From the NCBI RefSeq assembly GCF_037975245.1, contig NC_092583.1, positions 2,475,264-2,539,263 on the forward strand: DNA of 64,000 nucleotides. Reading direction: 5' to 3'. Origin of the DNA: Apostichopus japonicus (lineage: Eukaryota > Echinodermata > Holothuroidea > Aspidochirotida > Stichopodidae). Positions 27,501-39,500 of the stretch are shown in pieces. A program made the position numbers and the translations under genes. A model generated the notes under the pieces. That model worked only from the letters and a program-made list of their open reading frames with translations. It made no database searches and was not told where the DNA came from. Position 1 is the first letter of the stretch. Every line of letters begins with the position of its first letter.

Positions 27501-30500
27501 ACTCATACTGGGAACCGAAACTTATCTTTCTCCTACTATATCACAACTATGTATTGATTACCCTGCAAAGTATACTCACACTGGCAACCAATACTTACCT
27601 TTTTCCTACTATATCACAACTATGTATTGATTACCTAGAAAAGCATACTGTTACTAGGAACCAAAACTTACCTTTCTCCTACTATATCACAACTATGTAT
27701 TGATTACCCAGCAAAGTATACTCACACTGGCAACCAATACTTACCTTTCTCATAATATATCACTTCTATGTATTGATTACCCTGCAAAGCATACTGCCAC
27801 TTGGAACCAAAACTTACCTCTCTCCTACTATATCAGAACTATGTATTGATTATCCTGCAAAGCATACTCACACTGGGAACCGAAACTTACCTTTCTCATG
27901 AACATCATCTTCTCTGGTTGTTTAGCTCTGGCAGCATACTTCACTGTCGGTGATTTTGAGATGGCAGATGTAGGCCGCTTCTTTGGGGTAGAGTCTTTTG
28001 CCTCTTTGAGAGGGCTTTCAGGGGCTAAGCCTTCATTTCGTAATTCTTGCAGACTAGGGAATGGAAACATACAGCTGTATTATGAAACAATACTAACCGG
28101 AGGGTATGACTCTGCGCAGTAGGGTAATTAATGGTAATTATGGTAATTAATTACCAAAAATTAAGGTACAGTGTCAAAAAGGAAAAGCTGCAGCAGCTGC
28201 AGCAAGGATGAATCAATATTAAACAATAGGTTATTTCTGCAGACCAGCTGTACCAATTGTGTGAAGCTGCAGACTTCAAAAGATTAATGTCCTATGCAGC
28301 CTGGCTGCAGCCCCCTCAGCATCCCAGGTTTGACTAATTTTCTTATGCAACAGCAGGGATGTGCCCAGGATGTCCTGAGTGCCGGGTATACTGATCGCCG
28401 TCCTGGGGGAGGGTCTAAGGGGAGGGGGTGTCCCCTCCCCCTTTGATTTTTGAAGGTGCTCAGATGCCAAATGCTGGCTTTTGTGTAGCTTTTTAAGCAC
28501 ATACACAAGTACTAGTTTTGCTAACAATTTAAATTGTTTAATTTTTTTTTGGAAAATATATTACAATATTATATTATAGTGAAATATATTACATATTAGT
28601 TTGTTTCAAAGAGATTTTACAAGGGACCGATTGAGAGCCGTAAGTAATGTTTCCCGCATGCATAACTGATGCATTATTAGTCTGTATGATTTTGGCATAG
28701 GCTAGGCCCAATTTATATTGAATATATTGTTAGGAATGTTGGGTTTCTAGATGAAAATAGTGCTGGGCAGGATTCACAATTTTTTAAGACAGTGCTGGGT
28801 GGTAATTTTGAGTGCTGGGCTGGGCCACTAGGTGCCTCCCAGCGTGGGCACATTCCCTGCAACAGTGTTACACTTTTTTTTCACTTCTACAATTATTATC
28901 CTTGTTCGAAATGTTCTTGGTTACACAGAAAGGGGGAAAAAATGTCACCAATTTGGTAAACTATGAAACTGAATGTTCATCTCAAACTACATGTTTACAA
29001 TACAACAGCTTTTACCACACAGGATGACTTAACAAACTGAAGTTCCATTTTCATTTAAATACTTTGCTCACAAAGTTGTATCAGCATAGATCAAAACTAA
29101 ATTATAAAGCAGGCTTTAGTGAAGTTGTGAGATACAAATAGTACATCGGTTATAAGACAACTTAGGGAAAATAATAATAATAATAATAATGAAATCATAA
29201 CAGTCGGTATGAAACCTACCTTGGTTGTTTCCCAAGGTAGTAGACATCAGGTTGAAAACTTGGTCCGTCTGTGAGTAGAAGGGAGTGGTTACTACCAAGA
29301 GCAGCTCCCCATATTAGGGTACTTCCGGGCATCTGAAAGGTAATTAGAGACATCGTTATTACCTTCATGAAACTAATTAGCTTGTTACATTGTCACTTGT
29401 TACACTAGAGTAAAGAGTTACCTAATTTTATCCGAGGAGAGGAGGAGGAGAAGTTGTCACAACCTGGGGGAGGGGTCTAAACTGAGGGGTCTTTCCCTTT
29501 GCCTTTCTGGTAAAACTATGACTTTGAAGGGTCTACATGAACATGGGTACCAGATTTTAAAGTTAAGAAAAGCCCAATCTAATTTTAAATCAGAATGGTT
29601 AAAAGATAATTTGCCTACCATTGCACACATTGGAGTAGTCATAAACATTTCTGTTAAACGTTCACTACAAATCTGTCAAAAATATCCAGTTTTTGCATTG
29701 TTTTAAGTCCACCTACAGTACATGCTCTGATCAGTTACAAATCAAAACTAAAGTATGCAATTTTTCCTGAAAAGTAATGAGGGCAGTATTGAAGAACTTA
29801 GCAGGCATAGACCCCCCGATGTGTCACCTGATTAATTCACATTGGCTTTGGCTTTGAGTACAACATTTCTGTATGCTGCCCTGTTAGACAAACTAACCGT
29901 AATTTAGTAATTAAGGACTTTGTGATCCGTGTTATAGTCATTGCCAACTTTGCAATCTGCTGTCCCCTCACAATTTTGCAAGGTCGGGAAGAGTGATTCC
30001 ATAGTTTTCCCTTTCGGGCAACCAAAAGGAAGAAATGTACAGGGAAATCGGAGGACATATATAGTAATTCCACTCAACCCACCAAAGGCAAAGCCTACAG
30101 GGCATTTAAGAGACATATATAGTACAGTACTGTATTTTTAGTAGCAACTTTCTATTCCAAGTTTCTATTCCAAGCAGTATTATCTGGGAAATGTAAATTA
30201 AGATCCCTTTTCCCTTTCCTGCATCTATGATAACAGGAACTGTGGGCTCGAAACTAACAAGACATTATCAGCATGAACTATATTTGGGTTGATTTGAAAT
30301 CATTTTAGAATGTGAGTATTAACACGTTTTACTTTCGGTACAGGTCAGCCGATATCAGTTGACAAGCGGTAATATATGAAGGATATCCCTAGTAGTCACA
30401 ATACATACAGTAATTGCAGTATTAGCAGCATATATGTACAGTATGGTACATCATTGTATTACAGATCGAACTAGCAGTTCATGTAACTGCCTGTTCTATC

Positions 30501-33500
30501 ATGCTAACAAGAGAAGTAATTAATATACTGTATGTTATTTGATATCCATAGACAGCTTTCTTTCAACTAAGCATTGAATTTACCTACCATGTTATTATTT
30601 AAAACAGAATTATGAGTTTTATGGAATGTTGAAGGTACAGGAATCAAGCAAAAGTAATAAAAATTAAAAAAAATATCCAAACAATGATCACTAAAGTGTA
30701 AGAGAGTGATAGAATCTGTTGGATGAAAATCACTCAAATAATCATGTGATAGAAACGGTTGGATGGAAATCACTCAAATAATCATGTAAAAGAAACTGTT
30801 GGATGAAAACCCCGCAAATAATCATGTAGCTCCACTTTGGAATGGTTGATTCGGGGGGAAAAAGTGGGCGGAGCCCCGGAATTAGGAAGAGAGAGAGGGC
30901 GCAGTGCTAAAATGTTTCCAGACATGTAGCTTTAACAAGTAGATGGGAAAGTGAAAATGTACTTTGGAGACAGGTTAGAGAGGAGCAAAGAAAGTTGTAA
31001 TGAAACATACAAGAAAATATACATATGGAAATATTGTCTCATTTGTTATATAACCATATGTTATTGACAGTTATTCCCTTCAGTGTGGCATTAATTGTAA
31101 TTACCTTGACTTTCTTCGGTACGAGTTGACCAGTATGGCCAAGCTGACCATCAGAACTAGCTCCCCAAGAGAACGCTAGACCACTGCTTGCGACTGCTAT
31201 ACAATGTGTGACGCCAGCGTAAATGTTTACAATACCTTTGGCACTCAACTGCTTAATGATAACTGGATGGGGTCTGGCAAATAATAGAAGGCAAAAAAGA
31301 CATAAAAATTGTTTTAATGATGAGTACTACATGACAATCTGTTACAACATGTGTTACGTCACAATGTTAAAATCCTACACACATATAAATATTCTGACAT
31401 ATTCCAGTGTCACGATATCAATCAGCATCCAAATAGCTTGTTACTGTGCCATAGTTGCTACTGTAGCATCTTGAACATTGGAATAGCAAACACAAAGCTG
31501 GCATTTTAGCAAGCCTCAAAAATGTTTAACTTGCCAAATGAAAGTGGATTTCGTTGTATACAGAAATATATATACTTCATTTAACAAAGCCTGTTCAAAG
31601 TATCTCATGCAAGGTACAGCTTTAGGAATCACAAATGATTTCGATTTGGTAATCATCATGTTTGATCTGTAGAGATAGGCAAATATGTCACCAAAACAGA
31701 ACTAGTATTGTTCGATACAGGTGACAAACGCCAACAGTGGAATTAAGACCGGTTTTGAACCTCTCGACATACAATCAGGGTCCATAGCCTAGTGGTTAGG
31801 GTATCCGCATATAAAGCGAGAGGCCCGGGTTTGAATCCCGGTGGAGGCTGGAAGTTTTTCCACTGTTCTGGATTTTCCAACTCACCACAATTTCAATTAT
31901 ATACATACATATATATATATATATTTATATATCTTTATATACTGCAGCAGAATTTATTCTTAATAACAATGTATATATATAAGTTGTTCAGCACTGAGCA
32001 GTGAGTAATAAGTAACAAGCTGATGAGAGATGGAAGGGGGAACTGGAAGCTTTGGTCAATGTGTTTGTGTGCCATAATAAGCAAAATTTAGTATTATTAC
32101 AACATTTCAATTGTCAAATAGATAACTTTTTCTAAAAGAATCCTCATGAAGCTAATTCATCATACCAGATTTCCCAGTAAAAATATTGAAATCAATAAAA
32201 TCAATCAATAAAAAAAATGAAATAAAAAAATCACTACTGTACTACTACTGTATATACTACTAAACTGTACTACTAAACTACTGTACTCCTAAAATAAATT
32301 GATGAACAAGTTAGCATGAATGAAAAAAGTCTCTTTATGTTTTATGTATGTAAAAATCACCAATAACTTTACAATACGACTGAAAATCTCATTTCTAACA
32401 AGATTACAAATACACAAGATTTCCAAAGACAAAATAAGCATAACGGAATACTGTCTCATAACACAGCACACTTGCAACCTGACTTTAAATGTCATAAACC
32501 AAACTGAAGCACTCTTTTTTTAGGAACTGCGCATACCTAATTAGGGCACGCTGTTATTACTCATCACTGACGAAGTAGTCAGACTTCATAACACGTCTAC
32601 AGACGTTTGTCAGATGAACGGGGTGAAGTAATGTGGGTTAGCCACGATGACAGTTTGAAGCACTACGGTGTTACACTTCAACGGATAAACACAAGTCATA
32701 CTACAGAGTACATTTGAGTATAGATCAATTCTCTAAGAGCCAAGAAGTTGGCACAGTTGAGTGACCAAAATATGTGTTGATTATGTGTTAATCATGTGTT
32801 TTAAATATGTTTTATATATGTTTATTATATACTGATAATTTTGCCATGTAAGACCTTTGATTAATTTTGTGTAAATATTAACTTCTCATACATTTGTTTT
32901 TATCAAATATCTTTTATATTTATGAGAAAGGTTATGGTTCACTACAGCCTAGAACTAAAACACCAGGTAGAATCTCAATACCATTTTTTTTTCTTTTTCA
33001 TATTTTTTTATTATTTCATTTTTTTTCTTCCATCCCCTCACTAGGTTGTTCCATCTATACCTAGGGTTATTTCTATTTTGTTTCTGCCATTCCAAGGCCT
33101 AGATAAAATGTAAAACTGTTTTGGAAAGATGCTACACAAACCATATGCATGGCAAACAAAATAATTGTATCCATTTGATAAGGTTATAAATAATAACCAT
33201 CCCTTTTATAACCAAAAATTTCGAAAAACTATGAAAAGCATTTTACTTTAACCAGTGGAGAAAAATGTCCTACCCATGATCTTTGTCATTTTGAAAGCTC
33301 CATAAATTTTGACTACGTTGTTTTGCAAAACATCTTAATGTAGACAGGGAGATTTATGACTGCGGATGAAGAAACCTAGGGAGGGAACTGAGCCAACAGC
33401 TAAAATGTCAGCTGGAGACAGCAGACACACACATTATTGGCATATTATTACCGGTTTTTATTATGTAAACATTCCTAGCAGCATCCATATACCTGTATCA

Positions 33501-36500
33501 CACAGTGATGAATCTAAGACATCTCATGATGTATACTCACTCTAGAAGTAGTACTCACAAGCAGAGATTAATACTTGTATGAAGTTGGAACTTTTTGGAT
33601 GATAGACATTTGCCGAGGTTTGTAAACAACAACTTGTAAACAAGATGTAAACAAGAAGATGAAGATGTAGACCCAAGAACAACAACAAAACCAACTATTT
33701 TTTTTTATTAAAAGTACCAAAACAAAATGTAAGTGTGTACTCTATGAGTCTCCTCCTGAACTGAAAAAAGGCAAGTGCAATGTGGCACCTGAAATGTGGC
33801 ATCTCAAACACATGGCATATTTCTGACTTGCAATATAAACTTGAAGAATGACGCCTGAATTCATCATCACATCTCACACCTCTGAAAATCTTAAACACAT
33901 AATTTCAAACTTTACACATTCAACCAAACAGCAGATGTAGGAAATACTTATTCAGGAGTAGTAGCTTTTGAAACAATCATGAAGATTGTATTTTACACCA
34001 ACCCTTAAGTGATTAAGTGACCTCAGAGACATTCTATTAATGTCTGCGATTAGATCACCGATACTTAATAAGTCAGACAAGTCTTATTTCGCTGTTAACA
34101 TATTACTTCATATATATAACGATCTGAAAGTGTAACCTTTACCGAGCTGTAAGACACCAGACATATGAAATCAGTAGCAACTTTCCTTATACAGGGCAAC
34201 TTCAGGAAACTTTGAAAGTCTAAAACCCTAGTACTCAAAGTGCGGGTCTCGGCCCCAATCCTTTTTAGGGTCACCCAAATGAAAGAAACTTGAGGGTCTC
34301 CAAAAACATCAGAAGAGAAAAGAAATTGTCTATATTTATGGGGAAAAAAGTCTTGGAACATAAATTACTTCAAAAACTTGCAAAATAAAATTTTTGCAGA
34401 AAGCATCCTTAATCATATAAATATTTCTCAAAGGTGGCTCACAAACACTCCCGCCTGCTGGAGGGTCACCAAGGCGGGGAAGGAGAAAACTGGGGTCACC
34501 AAGTAAAAGAAATTTGTATACCCATCTCTTCACTTGTTCTTTTGTAAATTAGGTTGCTTTCTTTGTAAAGCGCCTTGAGCAGTGACTTTTGTCTACTGAT
34601 TTGACGCTATATAAGTCTCATTTATTATTATTATTATTAATATTATTATTATTATTATAATTGTACCAGGGGTCTACAAGATAATTCCTCAATTATTAGA
34701 TTTCTGGATATCCCTTCTACCCACATAGCATGACAAATAGATGTAGCATAATTGATTCACTGTAGGCTACTACTGCACATCTGAGTATACTAACATGCTA
34801 AGTTGATAATCCTGGTGAAGGAGCGATAATTAAGCCACATATGACGACAAACCAGATGACATATGCATTCTTTACATCCTAATCACTGTTTTGGTTCTCA
34901 GATGCTCCTTAGTGAGCTGTGACGTCTGCAAAGTATCTTTTGACACCGTTACAGGCGTCAAGCTGTGTGGATATATTCCATATGAGTATCAACGTGTCGT
35001 ATGAGCATGCTATTTGAATCACTTAATAAAACTGTGTGGTTCCGTCGAAAAATCTTGGGCACTGAAACTATACCTGTGAACATGGAAACCTATAACACTA
35101 GGCTGAGTAGGCTCCCTCCATCTATCTTTCTCTCTGTTTAAACTACACAGCAGTTGCTAGGTGTAAACCATCTCGTAATAATCAAACAACAAACATAGAT
35201 GACTTTCATGATGATATTTCATCAAGTTGAGGGTCTGGGTAACCTTTACAACAGCATGCTATAAATACTTGAATAAACAAAACTTTAAATGTTAATTCTT
35301 CCTATCTACAGTTACAGGCCACCTAGAAATTCGGGCTATTTACTGGCTATATTTATTGCCAGTGAAGTTTGCCATTTGCCAGAAGAGGAACAAAAGGCAC
35401 TGGTACCCCAACCAGTAGACATCAAGAACTATGAACACATGGTAAGTCAGTTAACAGGTTACATCAGTCACCGAATCTGCTTGATATCTGTGTCCAACAT
35501 AAGCCCTGTACATATTACTAGATATTATCAGCAACTTAATTAACAATATATTCTCACCTATGTTGTACAGTAATTTATGAAATTGCCAGTGACAAACTTG
35601 ACTTTAGTCAGCTAGATTTATTAAAGCACTGGGTTTATTTTAGCAAGTAGTTAAAACTTGTAAAATTCTAGGCCTGATCATGCTGTTGGACATTTCTTTA
35701 GTAACTAGTAAGTACTGAAATTTTACTTCAATGAGTGTAGAAATTAACAAGATTTAACAGGATTTAATGATTTGGCATTTACTTTGTCTGCAACAACAGA
35801 AATAAGATGAATAAGAAAACACTACTGGAGATGTAAAATACGACCGTTACATATATGAGTCATGGTACACTTTGTGCCAATTTCAAGATATCAACATCTA
35901 ATGTTGATCCATTTTGTGTACCAAGTAGTGAACTTGGAGTAAGCAGGTCTCATGTAATACTGTGGATGCATGACCCTAAAGAAAATTTGCAATATCTAAT
36001 ACTGCTGCACATCAAATTTTCTGCTTCACGTTTGGAAGCACCACAGTAAATGAATAGGTCTGGTATTTGGTATTTATCAACAACTTCATATTAAAACTAT
36101 AGTGTGAAATTAGATTAATACTATTGAGTGAAAAATAGATTAAACCTATAAAATGAAAACTAGATTAAAATTATAGAGTGAAAAATAGATTAAAACTATC
36201 ATGTAAAGTAGATTAAAACTATAGAGTGAAAAAATAGATTAAAATTATAGAGTGAAAACTAGATTAAAACTATAGAGTGAATGGTAGCTTAAAACTATAG
36301 AGTGAAAATAGTTTAAACCTATAGAGTGAAAACTAGATTAAAACTATAGAGTGAAAACTAGATTAAAACTATAGAGTGAAAAATCGATTAAAACTATCAT
36401 GTTAAGTAGATTAAAACTATAGAGTTAACAAATTGATTAATCTTAAAGAGTGAAAAATTGATTAAACCCATAGAGTTAATAGATTAAACCTAAAGAGGGA

Positions 36501-39500
36501 AAAATATATTAAAACTAAAGAGTGGAAATTACATTAAATTATAGAGTGAAATATAGATTGAAACTAAACAATATTTGCCAATGTGTATAATATGCAACAT
36601 TAAGCATACTTGGTAAACTAACATACTGTTCATTCCTGAACACCACACAGAATCACTAGCATACAGTATAGTACATTTTAAGTCTTCAGTTAGCAAACAG
36701 TGCATTCTTAATATTGATCACTAATGTACAGTGTGACTGTGTGAGTATATTGTTTTCCATGGTACCTCTCCAGTTTATATGAGGGAGAGTTTTATTAGAG
36801 TATGTACTTTTAATTTTCAACTTCCCAAAATTAAAACGCACAGTGCTGGGTCTTTTCATTACAATGCAATTAAAAACTGGAACAGGCTACCTGAAAACAT
36901 AAAATCCATCCTGCTGAAATACAATTTTAAAAAAGATGCCAAAGCCTACCTTTTAAATCATATGAATGTCTAGCTTGTAAATATCTTTCTTGCTTTTTAT
37001 TTTTTACAGTGTTTGATTGCATGTTTTACATGTTTTAATAGTAAATTTCTTATCTTATGTATATTTAAGGTTATAAGGACACCTTTGGAAATAAGCTTTT
37101 AAGGTTATCCTCGGCATGTTATTTTCTTTTTGATGCATTTAAGTATATTTAATTCTTGTATTTTAAATGTTTCTCTATATGTGCAATTTTTTTTATGTAG
37201 ATGAAGAATAATTTGCTGAATAAAATAAAATAAAATCATAACAGACTTCAGTCGTAGATACAGTAGATAGTGTGTTTAAAGCACTTCAAGACTGTCATAG
37301 GTATTCCCAGCCATTACTTCATCACTAGCAAATTTTATTCCTAGCTTTGGGTAACATCCAGCTCATTTCGACATTTCATAAAATACTGTCATATATTATC
37401 TGCCTTTAAGTAGCAAATTCACACAATTTATTCAGTCTTCACTTAAATGCAATGTGTTTAAAATTAAAAGGCAAAAGCATGAAAGCAACTTTACAAAACC
37501 AGTTAATGGAATGTTGAGATATTATCTGCAAAAAGGCATTTAATTTTCTTTTTTTTTTCTTTTCTTTCTTTTTCGCCAACTAGATAAAGCAGCATTGTTT
37601 ATCTATAAGGAGCAAATGTCAGATTTAATTAATTAGCTACTATATGTTTGAGTGTCAAATGATAGTACTGAATGATAATGACTACCCTGTACATATGCCA
37701 TGAAAATTGAAGAATCAGTGTAAGGTAGTCATTGCACATGTTATGTATGAGGCACTGGTCACCCAGAGATAATGGATGATACTTGCTAGTACAGTACAAA
37801 GAACATACATAGGGTTTTGGACTAATTGTTGCTAGTGCAGTAAGTCAAAAGACAAGTAAACCAAAGCATCATCTTACTACCGTTACTGATAGATTGTTGG
37901 GGTAAAGGAAATGCCTCCATACGTCTATACTAAAAATTCCTTATTCATCTGGTATATATATAAATGTCAGTATATTGTTGGCAGACCCCTTGGGATTTCA
38001 AGAACCCAATTTTTCAAGGGACAAATGCAGACACCTTTGACCTCACAAACCCATTTTTTTTGTAGCAGGCCTCTCTCCCCACCCCCAAAGGATATGTGGA
38101 TCCAAGATTGAGAATGGCAAAGGATGCATGAAGTTGGTGGCAGCAAAATAAAAAAGGTCCGCAAAGTTTCACTTTTCTCACCTTGTTTCAAGAAGAATTT
38201 CTGAATTCCTTGAAAGACAAACATACACATTTCTTACATTCAGTATTTATTCTAAACTTAAAACAAACTACCTTTTGAAAATCGATAACATCTAATCAAG
38301 CCAAAACAAAACTCTCCCAGGGCAAGTTCCTTCACCTGGTTGTCTAAGATGACTAAATTTCTGTTTGAACAACCAAACTCAGCTTTGGAGGATGTTCGGC
38401 TGATGACTAGTTGTTAACACCAAATTCATATTGCACTGTAACTCAATTCCCCCAAATAGGTCAAATAAAAAACTGCTTTTGCCCTCCAACTCTGTTGAAC
38501 ATACTGAAATAAAACAAATATAAGTGAAAGGCCTATAACTGGACCATCTCCCCCACCCCCACCCTCCCAACCCTCCACCGAAGGTAAGTTTTAATGGTCA
38601 AAATCTTATGTTCTATTAACAAAACCCACACATCTCTCCTACAGTGTACAGTGTCTTCTGATCAATGAAGATATAAGAAAAATATGATGTGAATATAAAA
38701 ACACAATTCAATTTCAAGGAGAGATTCTGCAGAGATTCTGCTACTTGTTACATCAACTCCAGGACTTACAAAACAAAAACTGAGCAAAGCATCTTCAATG
38801 GCATATTAGCATATAAAATTCTGAAGATAAAACTGATAATATTTGCTATGAGACTACTTGGTGACTTTTATTCTCAAAGAATGAAACATAAACACATCCA
38901 ATTAAAACTAATTTAAAGACCCATAGCATTACCCTTTCTTTCTGATCATCCTTCCTCCCCTCCCACCTATCCCTCCCCCCCCCCAACCCATTTTTGACGT
39001 TTGTTTATTTTTCATTAACATCTGACATTCATAAAAGCTCATTTTAATTTAAGTGCCAACTACAATTTATTTCTAATTGTAAGTTACCTTTCACATCTGA
39101 GTCAGTTGTTCAAATGGTTCATCAAATGGTTCCACATTGTTCAAATTAAAAGTCTCTTACCTTTCCAATGTATCTCCTTGGCCTAGTTGACCCATGGTAC
39201 CTCTTCCCCAACTCCACACCTCTGTTTGTAGAAGTGGATCGTCAAACACATCGTCATACTGTGACTTAAATGGCGAAAGGTCTGCTTCCACTGAGACACT
39301 GCTGTGTCTCGTAGTGATGGCTGGTATAGACCTATGAGATCCCATACTCCCAGGGACCATGGCTTTCAAATTTCCCAAGAAGCTACTCTGAGGACTCACT
39401 ATCCTCTCGATACCGGAAACGAGCATCCTGGGAACGAAATTGAAAATTTTATCCCTGGATGATGTTCTCTGTCCGTGAGGTAAAGAGCTCACTAACTTGA

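Noticed and set aside
26435-27890. CRISPR array
   Set aside because: Units are contiguous without unique spacers, and the context is an animal intron.
31779-31850. Functional tRNA gene
   Set aside because: A and B boxes are good, but the acceptor and anticodon stems pair poorly and an extra body with a TA tail follows, as in a SINE.
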